Positions 1 to 8,683 of a stretch of 46,559 bases of DNA are shown here, one piece after another. This DNA comes from a virus, in the IMG/VR virus record IMGVR_UViG_3300024430_000004, positions 1 through 46,559 of that record, one strand, 5' to 3'. The notes under the pieces are model-generated. The model ran no database searches. It was not told the DNA's origin and saw only the letters and a program-made list of their open reading frames with translations. The position numbers and the translations under genes are program-made. Numbering within the stretch: position 1 is the first letter of the stretch; every line of letters begins with the position of its first letter.

Positions 1-38
1 GCTCGCTGTGAAAAATACCCCCAAACTGGTCGGGATTC

Positions 39-236
39 ATGGATACCACTTCTGAGGTCGCGACGCTGGACGAGGTGCTGCGGCTGTTGACCGTCGAGGC
101 GCGCGGCGGGTCGGTGACGGCGCAGAAGGCGCTGCTTGACCATCTGCGACGCGACCAGGCCGATGAGGCCCCGAAGGACGATTGGGAGTCTCTCTATGGC
201 GACGGCAACGTCACCCCGATCCGCCGGCCGGCGTGA
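39..236 (+). CDS. Small terminase-like protein (candidate)
   Basis: Encodes 65 residues, mostly predicted helix with a central GSVTAQKALLDHLR segment and an acidic tail. Its place directly before the large terminase, which it overlaps by 41 bases, and its helical character suggest a very short small terminase subunit that would recognise DNA and recruit the motor. It is shorter than typical small terminases and I see no clear helix-turn-helix, so DNA recognition could instead involve the HNH protein at the other end of the window. No strong ribosome binding site precedes the ATG. The function rests on position. Confidence 0.55.
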   Translation: MDTTSEVATLDEVLRLLTVEARGGSVTAQKALLDHLRRDQADEAPKDDWESLYGDGNVTPIRRPA

Positions 237-1725
237 CCGGACAGCGCACAGGCCGCTAGCGCCGTTCACCGCCGACCACTTCCGGTTGTACGCCCGTCAG
301 CTCGTCCTTGACAACGGGGATCGGTGGGAGCCGGAGGATTGGCAGGTCGACGTCGCGTTGGACATCTTCGATCCGGGGACCCGCGAGGTTTGGCTGATCG
401 TCCCGCAGGGCAACGGCAAGACGACGCTGATGGGCGGCGTCGCGTTGTATCACGCGGACTTCACGCCGTCGCCGTGGGTGCCGATCGCCGCATCGAGCGC
501 GAAACAGGCCCGGATCCTCTACACGCGCTCGGAGGAGTTCATCCAGCGGACGCCGGCGCTGTACAAGCGCTTCAAGCCGCAGCAGGGCTACCTGCGGATC
601 AAGTCGGAGGTCAACGGCGGCTGGGGCATCCAGGTGTACGCGGCCGACAAGGACACCGGCGAGGGCATCATCCCGACACTGTGTCTCGTTGACGAGCCGC
701 ACGCCCAGAAGGATCTCGGCCTGTACCGGACGTGGCGCGGGAAGCTGCGCAAGCGCCAGGGCACGATCGCGGCGATCTCCACGGCCGGCGAGCCCGGCCA
801 TGACTTCGAAGTGACCCGGGACCGGATCCGCGACAACGCGATCGACCGGGAGCAGCGCGGCCCTGCCTACAACGTGTACCGGGGGACGCGGCTGGTGATG
901 CATGAGTTCCGGGTGCCGCGGCCCGACCAGGCGCGCGACCTCGAGATGGTGAAGGCGGCGAACCCGCTGGAGGCCGTGTCGAAGCAGGAGCTCGCGGAGC
1001 TGCTTGCGTCGGACACGCTCGACTACGGCGAGGACTGGCTGCGCAAGACGTGCAACATTCCGGCCCGGTCGTCGAAGGCCGCGGTCAACGAGGCCGATTG
1101 GGATCGCGCGCAGACGTCGGAGCGGATCCCGCCGGGCGTGCCGGTGTGGGTTGGCGCTGACTTCGCGTGGACGCTGGACACGACGGCGATCGTGCCGCTG
1201 TGGATGCGCTCGGACGACTTCCGGCTGCTCGGCGATCCGTACATCCTTGAGCCGCCGCGTGACGGGACGATGCTCGACCCGCAGCTCGTCAAGGATGCGT
1301 TCGAGGAGATCCATGCCCGCAACCCGATCGAGGCGGTCGTTATGGACCGGTCGCAGGCGAGCGACACGGCGTTGTGGCTCGAGAACGAGCTCGGCGTCGA
1401 CGTGGTGATCGCGACGCAGGCTCCGAGCGAGGCGGCGAACCAGTACGAGAAGTTCATGGAGGCGCTGCGTGGCGGCGGCGCGGATGGCCGCGACCGCATC
1501 CCGTGGCTGCGGCACACGGGACATAGGGGCTTGAGGCGGCATGTCATGAACGCGATTGCGAGAAAGCTTCCCGGTGACCGCTACCGGTTCGACCGGCCGG
1601 CGCCGTCGCGCACGCAGTCGCGGCAGGACGTGCGGGTGATCGATGCGCTGACGGCGGCGTCGATGGTCGTCGCGTCCGCGGGCGTGGTGTCGAGTGAGCC
1701 GTCCCGCATGGCGGTGTTTCACTGA
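196..1725 (+). CDS. terL: Terminase large subunit
   Basis: The packaging motor ATPase and nuclease, 509 residues. A Walker A motif PQGNGKTT lies around residues 71-77 (Lys75) and a Walker B LCLVDEP around 162-168 (Asp166, Glu167). The C-terminal RNase H-like nuclease carries candidate metal-binding aspartates at D322 (GADFAW), D384 (VVMDRS) and D483 (IDALTA). The ATG at 196 is preferred to one at 136 because the first 20 codons of the longer frame are low-complexity sequence fully inside the preceding gene. The stop shares its last base with the portal start, so the two are probably translationally coupled. Both domains look intact. Confidence 0.95.
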   Translation: MATATSPRSAGRRDRTAHRPLAPFTADHFRLYARQLVLDNGDRWEPEDWQVDVALDIFDPGTREVWLIVPQGNGKTTLMGGVALYHADFTPSPWVPIAASSAKQARILYTRSEEFIQRTPALYKRFKPQQGYLRIKSEVNGGWGIQVYAADKDTGEGIIPTLCLVDEPHAQKDLGLYRTWRGKLRKRQGTIAAISTAGEPGHDFEVTRDRIRDNAIDREQRGPAYNVYRGTRLVMHEFRVPRPDQARDLEMVKAANPLEAVSKQELAELLASDTLDYGEDWLRKTCNIPARSSKAAVNEADWDRAQTSERIPPGVPVWVGADFAWTLDTTAIVPLWMRSDDFRLLGDPYILEPPRDGTMLDPQLVKDAFEEIHARNPIEAVVMDRSQASDTALWLENELGVDVVIATQAPSEAANQYEKFMEALRGGGADGRDRIPWLRHTGHRGLRRHVMNAIARKLPGDRYRFDRPAPSRTQSRQDVRVIDALTAASMVVASAGVVSSEPSRMAVFH

Positions 1726-3209
1726 TGGCGGTCGTGCGTCTCGACGCGTCCACGCAGCCGGATCTGTTCATCCCGGATGGCGCGGACCCGGATCGCGATC
1801 CGCCGGCGGGCTCGCCGCGGTGGTGGCTGAAGGTTCTTGGGTGTCGCCTTGATGCCGAGCAGCCGAAGATCCGGCGTGCGGACCGGTACTACGACGGGAA
1901 TCACGACCTGAAGTTCGCGACGGAGAAGTTCCGGGAGAGCTTCGGGAAGTTGTTCGGCACGTTCTCGGACAACTGGTGCCGGATCGTTGTCGACGCGACG
2001 GTGGAGCGCTTGACGCTGATCGGCTTCCGGTTCGGCGATGACGAGCGCGCCGACGGCGCGGCGTGGGACATCTGGCAGGCGAACGATCTCGATGAGGCGT
2101 CGAAGATGGCGCACACCGAGTCGATCAAGCTCAGCCGGGCTGCGATCATCGTCGACAAGCCGGCGCTGGGCGACGAGTACCCACAGATCACCGTCGAGCA
2201 TCCGTCGCAGGTGTACGTGGCGTGCGACCCGGCGAACCCGCGGCGTCGCCGTGCCGCGATCAAGCGGTGGGTCGATGAGCTCGACGGATTCGCGTACGCC
2301 AACGTCTACCTGCCCGATCGCGCATACCGGTTCCGGTCGACTCGCCCGTATGACCCGGCCCGGCCGATCCGCTGGTCGGAGGGCTACGGCTCGACGCCGT
2401 TCGAGGCGCTGTCGCCGGTGCCGGGCGTCGTCCCGGTGATCCCGCTGCTCAACAACCCCGGGATGTTGAAGGGTGGCCGGTCCGATCTCGACCCGGCGAT
2501 CCCGCTCAACGACGCGATCAACAAGCTCGCGCTCGACCTGCTGATCGCCTCCGAGTTCGGCGCATACCCGCAGAAGATCATGGCGGGCATCGAGGTCCCG
2601 ACGGACCCGTTGACCGGCCGGCCGATGAGCGGCCTGTTCGAGTCGGGCGCTTCCCGGCTGATGACGGTTGCCGCCAAGGATGGCGTCCAGTGGGGCCAGT
2701 TCGCGGCGACGGATCTCGGCAACTACACGAAGGCGATCGAGATGTTCGTGCAGCATCTCGCTGCGCAGACGCGGACGCCGCCGCACTACTTGATGGGGCA
2801 GGTCGTCAACGCGTCCGGTGATGCCCTGAAGGCCGCGGAGACCGGCCTGTCGATGCGCGCGAAGGCCAAGACGGGGCACTTCGCCGGGCCGTGGGAGGAA
2901 GCGATGCGACTCGCGTTCCTCATCAGCGGCGACGAGACCCGTGGCCGCGCGTTCGGCCTGGAGTCGATCTGGGCGAGCACGGAGTGCCGCTCGGAGGGTG
3001 AGAAGCTCGATGCTGCGGTGAAGATGCGCTCGCTTGGCGTGCCGCTCGAGGCGTGCTGGGAGTACATCGACGCGACGCCGGCGCAGATTGAGCGCTGGAA
3101 GAACCTTGCAGGCTTGCCGGATCGTCCGCCCGCGGGCGCGACGACCGCGAACGTGCCGCCGGTCATCGGCGGTCCTGCCGCGCCCGACGCGGCCCCCACG
3201 GGCGCCTAG
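1725..3209 (+). CDS. Portal protein (SPP1 gp6-like)
   Basis: Encodes 494 residues that would form the dodecameric ring at the packaging vertex. The N-terminal pattern (RRADRYYDGNHDL, then DNWCRIVVDATVERL) is typical of SPP1 gp6-like portals of actinophages, followed by the VEHPSQVYV region and a long helical C-terminal half with HYLMGQVVNASGDALK. It follows the terminase with a one-base overlap, the usual order. The last 30 residues are Pro/Ala-rich and probably disordered. The length is normal and no frameshift is seen. Confidence 0.93.
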   Translation: MAVVRLDASTQPDLFIPDGADPDRDPPAGSPRWWLKVLGCRLDAEQPKIRRADRYYDGNHDLKFATEKFRESFGKLFGTFSDNWCRIVVDATVERLTLIGFRFGDDERADGAAWDIWQANDLDEASKMAHTESIKLSRAAIIVDKPALGDEYPQITVEHPSQVYVACDPANPRRRRAAIKRWVDELDGFAYANVYLPDRAYRFRSTRPYDPARPIRWSEGYGSTPFEALSPVPGVVPVIPLLNNPGMLKGGRSDLDPAIPLNDAINKLALDLLIASEFGAYPQKIMAGIEVPTDPLTGRPMSGLFESGASRLMTVAAKDGVQWGQFAATDLGNYTKAIEMFVQHLAAQTRTPPHYLMGQVVNASGDALKAAETGLSMRAKAKTGHFAGPWEEAMRLAFLISGDETRGRAFGLESIWASTECRSEGEKLDAAVKMRSLGVPLEACWEYIDATPAQIERWKNLAGLPDRPPAGATTANVPPVIGGPAAPDAAPTGA

Positions 3210-3238
3210 CGCCCTTCCGAACGACCCAGGAGGTCACC

Positions 3239-3733
3239 ATGTCGGACGGCCAGGAGCCGACCGCCCCGCCCACCGGCCAGGAGCCGACGGGCGAACCCGC
3301 CACGCTGCCGAACGGCCAGGAGCCCGGCAGCGAACCCGAGTCCTTCTCCCGCGAGTACGTCGAGAAGCTGCGCCGTGAAGCGGCGGGCTACCGGACGCGC
3401 CTGCAGGATTTCGAGGACTCCCAGAAGACCGAGCAGCAGAAGCTCGCCGAGGAACGCGACGCGCTCAGGGGCGAAGCGACGACCTGGCAGGGCAAGGCGC
3501 TCCGCTACGAGGCGGCGGCGCAGGCCGGACTCGATCTCAAGCTCGCCCCGCGGCTGCAGGGCTCCTCGCTTGAGGAACTCGTCGAGGACGCCAAGCAGCT
3601 CGCCGAGACGTTCGGCGGTCCTCGGCAGGGACCCGACAACGGTCCCGTCGGCGGCGGCGGCGCCCGCGGTGGAGCGCCCGCGCAGGACATGAACTCCTTC
3701 ATCCGGCGTGGAGCCGGCGTGAAGGTCAACTAA
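3239..3733 (+). CDS. Capsid scaffolding protein
   Basis: Encodes 164 residues. A Pro/Glu/Gly-rich N-terminus (repeated GQEP) is followed by a charged coiled coil (about residues 40-100), a Gly-rich linker (about 135-150) and a C-terminal MNSFIRRGAG motif, the arrangement seen in internal scaffolds that bind the major capsid protein through their tail. It lies between portal and capsid genes, the standard place. A strong ribosome binding site (AGGAGG) lies six bases before the ATG. Confidence 0.85.
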   Translation: MSDGQEPTAPPTGQEPTGEPATLPNGQEPGSEPESFSREYVEKLRREAAGYRTRLQDFEDSQKTEQQKLAEERDALRGEATTWQGKALRYEAAAQAGLDLKLAPRLQGSSLEELVEDAKQLAETFGGPRQGPDNGPVGGGGARGGAPAQDMNSFIRRGAGVKVN

Positions 3734-3785
3734 CCCCGGCGGCACCGTCACGGTGGCCCGGACAACCTAAGGAGACGCACACACC

Positions 3786-4730
3786 GTGGCGTACGACAAC
3801 GTCACCACGCGCGCCGACCTGGCCGCGCTGGTCCCCGAGAACGTCGGGGCAGAGATCATGAAGGAGGCCGAGGAGCAGTCGGCCGTCCTGCGGTTCTTCC
3901 GACGCATCGACATCCCCACCGGCCAGACCCGGTTCCCGGTGATGTCCGCCCTCCCGGTCGTGTACTGGGTCGACGGCGATACCGGCCTCAAGCAGACGAC
4001 CGAGATCGCGTGGACGAACAAGTACATCAACGTCGAGGAGCTCGCCGGCATCCTGCCGATCCCCGACGCTGTCGCCGAGGATCTCTCGTTCAACATCTGG
4101 GACCGCGCCCGGCCGCTGCTCGCCGAGGCGATCGGTCGCCAGCTCGACGCGACCGTGTTCTTCGGGGACTCTGCCACCGGGCTGAACTTCCCGACGAACA
4201 TCACGGCCGCGGCGGTCGCCGCCGGCAACGTGTACGCCCGCGGCACCAACAACGCCGCCGCCGGCGGCATCGCTGAGGACATCAACCAGCTCTTCGGGCT
4301 CGTCGAAGCCGACGGGTTCGATGTGTCCGGCATCGTGTCCCAGCGAGCCAATCGCAAGCGCCTCCGTGGCGCGCGGGACACGACCGGCCAGAAGCTCCTC
4401 GACGTCAACGAGGGCTCGCTGGACGGCGTCGCCCTGCAGGAGGCGATGCGCGGCCTGTGGCCGACGGGGGTGAGCGTCGCCGAGTTGTTCGCCGGCGACT
4501 TCTCCGAGTTCATGCTCGGCGTCCGGCGCGACATCACGTTCGAGGTGTTCAACGAGGGCGTCATCCAGGACAACACCGGCGCCATCATCTACAACCTCAT
4601 GCAGCAGGACATGTCGGCGCTGCGGGTCACGTTCCGCGCCGGCTGGCAGGTGTCCAACCGCGTCACGCGCGAGCAGCCGACCGAGTCGGCCCGCTACCCG
4701 GTTGCGGTCCTGCGCTCGCCCGCCTCCTGA
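3786..4730 (+). CDS. Major capsid protein (HK97 fold)
   Basis: Encodes 314 residues and starts with GTG after TAAGGAG. The sequence opens with a short helical arm (LVPENVGAEIMKEAEEQSAVLRFF) and continues with the strand-rich pattern of HK97-type capsids (TRFPVMSALPVVYWV, the LAGILPIPDAVAED spine-helix region and a C-terminal VTFRAGWQVSNRV strand). No cleaved N-terminal delta domain is visible, which fits the separate scaffold gene just upstream. It is the highest-demand structural gene and has its own ribosome binding site. Confidence 0.92.
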   Translation: MAYDNVTTRADLAALVPENVGAEIMKEAEEQSAVLRFFRRIDIPTGQTRFPVMSALPVVYWVDGDTGLKQTTEIAWTNKYINVEELAGILPIPDAVAEDLSFNIWDRARPLLAEAIGRQLDATVFFGDSATGLNFPTNITAAAVAAGNVYARGTNNAAAGGIAEDINQLFGLVEADGFDVSGIVSQRANRKRLRGARDTTGQKLLDVNEGSLDGVALQEAMRGLWPTGVSVAELFAGDFSEFMLGVRRDITFEVFNEGVIQDNTGAIIYNLMQQDMSALRVTFRAGWQVSNRVTREQPTESARYPVAVLRSPAS

Positions 4731-4762
4731 CCCTGACCGACTCGAGAGAGGACGAAGCCACC

Positions 4763-4981
4763 ATGGCGAAGGACAAGGACGATCTGGGCGCGGCCCAGGT
4801 CAAGAGCGCGCGCGACGAGGCGCGCGAGAAGGGCTACGAGGGCACGTCGCCCACGGAAGGCCAGAACGAGCGCTACAGCCTGAAGTCGGGGCCGAAGTCG
4901 CCGAGCGCCGCCGAGGTGCAGGCGCAGGCCGCGGAGACGCGCGCGAAGGAAGCCCGTGCGGCGGTGACCGCCAATGGCTGA
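4763..4981 (+). CDS. Small charged hypothetical head protein
   Basis: Encodes 72 residues, almost entirely charged and Ala-rich, with a predicted C-terminal helix (SAAEVQAQAAETRAKEARAAV). GAGAGGA before the ATG serves as ribosome binding site. It sits between the capsid gene and a decoration-like gene and overlaps the latter by eight bases. I do not recognise the family. Position suggests a minor head component or a chaperone of head assembly, but nothing in the sequence proves it. Confidence 0.65.
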   Translation: MAKDKDDLGAAQVKSARDEAREKGYEGTSPTEGQNERYSLKSGPKSPSAAEVQAQAAETRAKEARAAVTANG

Positions 4982-5396
4982 CACCGCTCCGCTGAGCGAG
5001 ACGCTCGAGGCGACCGTCTCCGCGCAGGGGACCGCCGGCGCCGCGCAGGATCAAACCGTCGGGACCGCCCCGTTCGCGGGCGAGGTCACCGCCGTGTCGA
5101 TCATCCCGGAGGCGGCGGTAACCGCGAACGGCACCAACTACCGGACGTTCCGGCTGGTCAACAAGGGCCAGTCGGGCGCCGGCTCCACGGTCGTCGCGAG
5201 CTTCGCGACCGACACGCCCACGACCGACGACCTCGCCGCGTTCGACGAGAAGGCGCTGACGTTGTCGGCAACGGCGGCGAACCTCGATGTCGCCGCGGGT
5301 GACGTTCTCGCCGCTGACGAGACGGTCGCCGGGTCCGGGGTCGCGCACTCCGGCTACCGGATCAAGGTCACGATCAGCCGCGGGCAGAGCGAGTAG
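4974..5396 (+). CDS. Capsid decoration-like protein
   Basis: Encodes 140 residues rich in Ala, Thr, Val and Gly with alternating beta-strand patterns (GEVTAVSIIPEAAVTANG, YRTFRLVNKGQSGAGSTVVAS). The composition and position immediately after the major capsid gene fit the small beta-sandwich proteins that decorate HK97-type heads. No catalytic motif or membrane segment is visible. It overlaps the previous gene by eight bases. Assignment is by context and composition. Confidence 0.6.
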   Translation: MADTAPLSETLEATVSAQGTAGAAQDQTVGTAPFAGEVTAVSIIPEAAVTANGTNYRTFRLVNKGQSGAGSTVVASFATDTPTTDDLAAFDEKALTLSATAANLDVAAGDVLAADETVAGSGVAHSGYRIKVTISRGQSE

Positions 5397-5476
5397 CTCA
5401 CGCACGCGAGGCGCGCGGCCCCTAGCGCGGGCGTTACGGGGTCGCGCGCCCTCACCTTCTTCGACAAGGAGCCCGA

Positions 5477-5776
5477 ATGGCTGCTCATAGTGTCGCGGCG
5501 ACCGAGCCCGGGATCCGCGCGAAGACCCTCACCGCCGCGACTGTCGACACGGTCACGTTCGACCGCGACTGCGATGCGGTCGAGGTCTACAAGGACGGTC
5601 CTGCCGTGTACTTCACTGTCGACGGCTCCACGCCGACCGTCGCAGGCAACAACTCGTACGAGTTGCCGGGCACCGGCGAGGGTGCTCTCGAGGTCGAGGT
5701 GCCGACGTCCGGCGACACGGTCGTCAAGTTGATCTCGAGCGGCACGCCGACCTACAGCGTGACGGGGAGCCTGTAG
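5477..5776 (+). CDS. Decoration or head-fibre base protein (hypothetical)
   Basis: Encodes 99 residues, predominantly beta (VDTVTFDRDCDAVEVYKDG, AVYFTVDGSTPTV). AAGGAG precedes the ATG. Its stop TAG overlaps the GTG of the next gene (TAGTG), coupling it to the beta-helix protein. A second capsid decoration protein or an anchor for the following protein is plausible. An 80-base gap without a gene precedes it (5397-5476), holding only the ribosome binding site. Confidence 0.6.
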   Translation: MAAHSVAATEPGIRAKTLTAATVDTVTFDRDCDAVEVYKDGPAVYFTVDGSTPTVAGNNSYELPGTGEGALEVEVPTSGDTVVKLISSGTPTYSVTGSL

Positions 5777-7275
5777 TGCGCGGGCATCAGCGCAGGCTTC
5801 TGGGTTCGTCGGAAAGCGGAAGCGGCGGCGGCGCGACCTACGGTGGGTTTGGGTCGACGTTCGTCAACGTCAAGGACGCCCCGTACAGCGCCGCGGGCGA
5901 CAACTCCACCGACGACACCGCCGCCATCCAGGCCGCGATCGACGCGGTGACGGCAGAAGGCGGCGGAACCGTCTACTTCCCCGAGGGCCGCTACCTCGTC
6001 TCGGGAGCGCTGAAGTCGAGCCACAACGCCGGGACCCGCCTGTACCGGGCGCAGGTCACGATCCCGGAAGTCTCGATGAACTCGAAGAAGGTCGAGTTGG
6101 AGTTGCTCGGCCCGACGCCGATGGGCGATTACGCCGGGTACACGACCGGGACCGTCGTCCCCGACCAGGGCGCGATCATTGTCTCGACGCTGACCGGGCA
6201 GACGTACAGTGCTGCCGGCTTGCCGGCGTGCATCGGTGGCCCGGACGAGGTCGACGGGACCGGCTTCAATCGCACGAACGTCGGCGTGTACGTCCGCAAC
6301 CTTGGGTTCCGGGCACCGTCGAATCCGACGGTCACGATGGTCAATCTCGCTCGGGTGGCGTCCGCGAAGGTGCAGGCGTGCTTCTTCGACACGACGGTCG
6401 GCCTTGCGAATGTCGTGCAGCCGACCGCTGGGACCGGCCGGGGACTGCGGATGCCGAGCGTCGCGAACAACACTCTCCTCCGGGTGCAGGACGTCGCGAT
6501 CGTCGGCTACATGGTCGGCCTCGAAACGGGCGAGCACTGCTTGACGGAGAACGTCGAGATCATCATGTGCATCGTCCCGTGGACGCCGATGCCCGGCCCG
6601 CATCTCCAGTGGGCGGTCAACGTCGGCATCGAGTGGTGCCCGTATCTCATCGCGTCCGTCAACCCCTCGACCGGCATCGTTGGCGATCTGACAAGTGCCG
6701 CGTACCTCGACATCGACGGGCTGTCGATCGAGGAGCACACGGGGTCCCCTACGTGGATGAACCCGGCAACGAACGTCATCCTCGACAACTCCCACCACCT
6801 GCGCGGGCATGTCCGCTTCGCCCGATCCGCTGCGGGCGGCGTTCCCGCCACCGACGGCCTTCCGACGCAGGGCGCGCGGCGCCTGTCGCTGAGCAACGTC
6901 GCCTCCGGCAAGTTCAACGTTCACAGCAAGACGCTGGCGTCGTTCACCGCGATCAACAACGGCACGAGCGGCAAGATCATCGAGGTCGGCGCTGGTACGG
7001 GCGCCCCGTACGTGGCGTTCGACTCAACCGCCGATCTCGCGTTCTTCACCCAGACCCGCGCGAAGCTGCTCGCTGACAACGCCCTCGACGGCACGGAAAC
7101 GACGGTCGCGCGAATCACGAAGGACGGCGCCGTGCGCCCACGTCAACTCGCGACCGGCTCCCGTCCGGCGGCGGCGACAGCGGGCGCCGGAGCGATGATC
7201 TGGGACTCGACGCTCGGCAAGCCGATCTGGTCGACCGGCTCGGCGTGGGTCGACGCCACTGGCGCCGCCGTCTAA
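5776..7275 (+). CDS. Right-handed beta-helix (pectate-lyase-3-like) protein, possible head fibre
   Basis: Encodes 499 residues from a GTG start. After a Ser/Gly-rich N-terminus (residues 10-22) the segment GDNSTDDTAAIQAAIDAV followed by GGGTVYFPEGRYLV is the hallmark entry of the Pectate_lyase_3 beta-helix family. Repeated short strands follow, with a C-terminal domain (GAGAMIWDSTLGKPIWS) resembling those ending many tail-spike proteins. Such proteins usually bind or cut surface polysaccharides. It lies between capsid decoration and connector genes instead of with the tail genes, so it may be a virion head fibre. I see no obvious lyase catalytic residues. Confidence 0.75.
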   Translation: MRGHQRRLLGSSESGSGGGATYGGFGSTFVNVKDAPYSAAGDNSTDDTAAIQAAIDAVTAEGGGTVYFPEGRYLVSGALKSSHNAGTRLYRAQVTIPEVSMNSKKVELELLGPTPMGDYAGYTTGTVVPDQGAIIVSTLTGQTYSAAGLPACIGGPDEVDGTGFNRTNVGVYVRNLGFRAPSNPTVTMVNLARVASAKVQACFFDTTVGLANVVQPTAGTGRGLRMPSVANNTLLRVQDVAIVGYMVGLETGEHCLTENVEIIMCIVPWTPMPGPHLQWAVNVGIEWCPYLIASVNPSTGIVGDLTSAAYLDIDGLSIEEHTGSPTWMNPATNVILDNSHHLRGHVRFARSAAGGVPATDGLPTQGARRLSLSNVASGKFNVHSKTLASFTAINNGTSGKIIEVGAGTGAPYVAFDSTADLAFFTQTRAKLLADNALDGTETTVARITKDGAVRPRQLATGSRPAAATAGAGAMIWDSTLGKPIWSTGSAWVDATGAAV

Positions 7276-7308
7276 GGCCGCTGCTTCGCGTAACAAGCTG
7301 AATCCGCC

Positions 7309-7776
7309 ATGAGCACGTACGCCACCGTCCAGAACGTCAAGGACTACGTCACCGGCAACGACATCACGTTGCCCGACGACGCCCGCATCCAGCAGCTCCT
7401 CAACGAGGCCGAGCGCTACATCGACCAGGCCGCCGGCGCGTGGCCCGTCATCAACACGACCACCGGCCGCAAGTTCGACCCCGAAAGCCTGCCCGCTTAC
7501 CAGGCGACCGCGTTGAAGTACGCGACGTGCGCCCAGGTCGAGTACATGGTGCTGCACGGCGCGACGTTCTTCTCCAAGGCCCAACACCAAGTCGTCCGAG
7601 TCGAGGACGATTCGGGCTCGGAGTTCCGCACCGGCACCCTTCCGTACATCGGCCCGAAGGCGCGTCGCGAGCTCGAAGCGGGCGGCCTCGTCCGTGCCGC
7701 CGGGATCGCCATGGTTCCGATGGGTCCGCGCATCACGGGTTCCTCGGTGATCGCCAACAACCCGGACCTGTCATGA
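7309..7776 (+). CDS. Head-tail connector / adaptor protein
   Basis: Encodes 155 residues. The N-terminal pattern TVQNVKDYVTGNDITLPDDARIQQLLNEAE, split here by short loops, and the helical bundle after it match gp6/gp15-type adaptors that dock under the portal. The C-terminal part (SGSEFRTGTLPYIGPKA) is extended. It is the first gene after the head proteins, the usual position. The ATGA overlap with the next gene points to coupled translation. Confidence 0.75.
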   Translation: MSTYATVQNVKDYVTGNDITLPDDARIQQLLNEAERYIDQAAGAWPVINTTTGRKFDPESLPAYQATALKYATCAQVEYMVLHGATFFSKAQHQVVRVEDDSGSEFRTGTLPYIGPKARRELEAGGLVRAAGIAMVPMGPRITGSSVIANNPDLS

Positions 7777-7958
7777 GCGCCGAAGAGGAAGAGGCGCGCG
7801 CCCTCACGTACCGCACGATGATGCACAACCGGGCGGTCCTAGCCGTCGCCCGCGAGATCGCCTTGCAGGGTGACCCGGCTGCTCGCCGGGCGCTCGGCGA
7901 GGCGTGGGAGCCAGTCGCGAACCGTCACGCGGACCCGGCCGAGCACGAGCTGCCGTAG
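7773..7958 (+). CDS. Small hypothetical protein in connector operon
   Basis: Encodes 61 residues, highly charged and helical (MSAEEEEARALTYRTMM, then AVLAVAREIALQGDPAARRAL). It starts in an ATGA overlap with the connector gene and its stop directly abuts the next ATG. I do not recognise the family. The tight coupling on both sides makes it a real gene, probably a minor neck or assembly factor. Confidence 0.65.
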   Translation: MSAEEEEARALTYRTMMHNRAVLAVAREIALQGDPAARRALGEAWEPVANRHADPAEHELP

Positions 7959-8402
7959 ATGTCCGCGAGCACGATCCCCGCCGCCCGGTCCTGGCTGGTC
8001 ACCAACCTCGCCGCCGACCCGGCGCTAGCGGGCGTGAGCGTTGAGCGGCCCGGCGTCGGCAACGCCACCCCGGTCCTCGAGCAGATCGAGGTCCGCAACG
8101 CCCGCGACATCACCCGCGAGCCGCGCAGCATGGACGGCAAGCTCACCGAGACGTACACGATCCCCGTCTGGGTGCAAGTCGTTCAGCACGGCCAGGATGT
8201 CGAGGAAGCCGAAACGCGTCTGTGGACGCTTGTCGCCGCCGTCGAGCGCATCGCGAACCAGTCGAACATCGGCGGCTTGTGCATTTCCGCTGGGCCGGCC
8301 GGCGCGACCGACGAGGAGTCCGGCCCGGGTGAGAACGCGCGGGTCATCGCTCGCGTGACGGTGCTGATCGGCTGCGCCGCGATCTTCAACCCCGGCGCCT
8401 AA
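7959..8402 (+). CDS. Neck / tail terminator-like protein
   Basis: Encodes 147 residues. The order of an N-terminal helix (IPAARSWLVTNLAAD), a central strand region (YTIPVWVQVVQHGQD) and a helix with a final strand (ARVIARVTVLIGCAAIF) resembles tail terminators and gp17-like neck proteins. It begins at the base following the previous stop. Position between the connector and the major tail protein supports a role in joining head and tail or ending tail-tube growth. The exact role is uncertain. Confidence 0.6.
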   Translation: MSASTIPAARSWLVTNLAADPALAGVSVERPGVGNATPVLEQIEVRNARDITREPRSMDGKLTETYTIPVWVQVVQHGQDVEEAETRLWTLVAAVERIANQSNIGGLCISAGPAGATDEESGPGENARVIARVTVLIGCAAIFNPGA

Positions 8403-8437
8403 GCGCCACGTCCACCATCACAGCCCGGGAGGGCCAC

Positions 8438-8680
8438 ATGAGCAAGAGAGCCCGCTACACGGGCAACGGGCCGACGACCGTCCACTGGCCCGCAGGTGAG
8501 GTCTACCCGACCTACACCGCCACCATCGAACCGAACCACGAGCTGCCCGCCGACGCCCCGGCGGCGCTGCGTGACGAGCTGCTCAAGCGCGACGACTTCA
8601 CCGAGGTCAACCGTGCCGAGGGCGGCTCAAGCTCGCAGGGTTCGAGCGCCTCGACTACCGACGCCCGCAAGGAGGGCTGA
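8438..8680 (+). CDS. Small hypothetical protein before the major tail protein
   Basis: Encodes 80 residues: a short strand-rich N-terminus (RARYTGNGPTTVHWPAGEVY) and a Ser-rich tail (SSSQGSSASTT). GGGAGG precedes the ATG. Similar short genes are common in this position of actinophage tail operons, but I cannot name the family. The disordered tail suggests a linker or a protein exposed on the virion. Confidence 0.6.
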   Translation: MSKRARYTGNGPTTVHWPAGEVYPTYTATIEPNHELPADAPAALRDELLKRDDFTEVNRAEGGSSSQGSSASTTDARKEG

Positions 8681-8683
8681 CGC

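Noticed and set aside
256-1722. Long leftward open frame opposite the large terminase
   Set aside because: It is the mirror of a strongly supported terminase gene. Its product is Arg/Asp/Leu/Val-rich low-complexity sequence typical of antisense frames in very high-GC DNA. The same applies to leftward frames at 1719-2879, 5752-6924, 11567-13399, 15218-16642 and 22190-23380.
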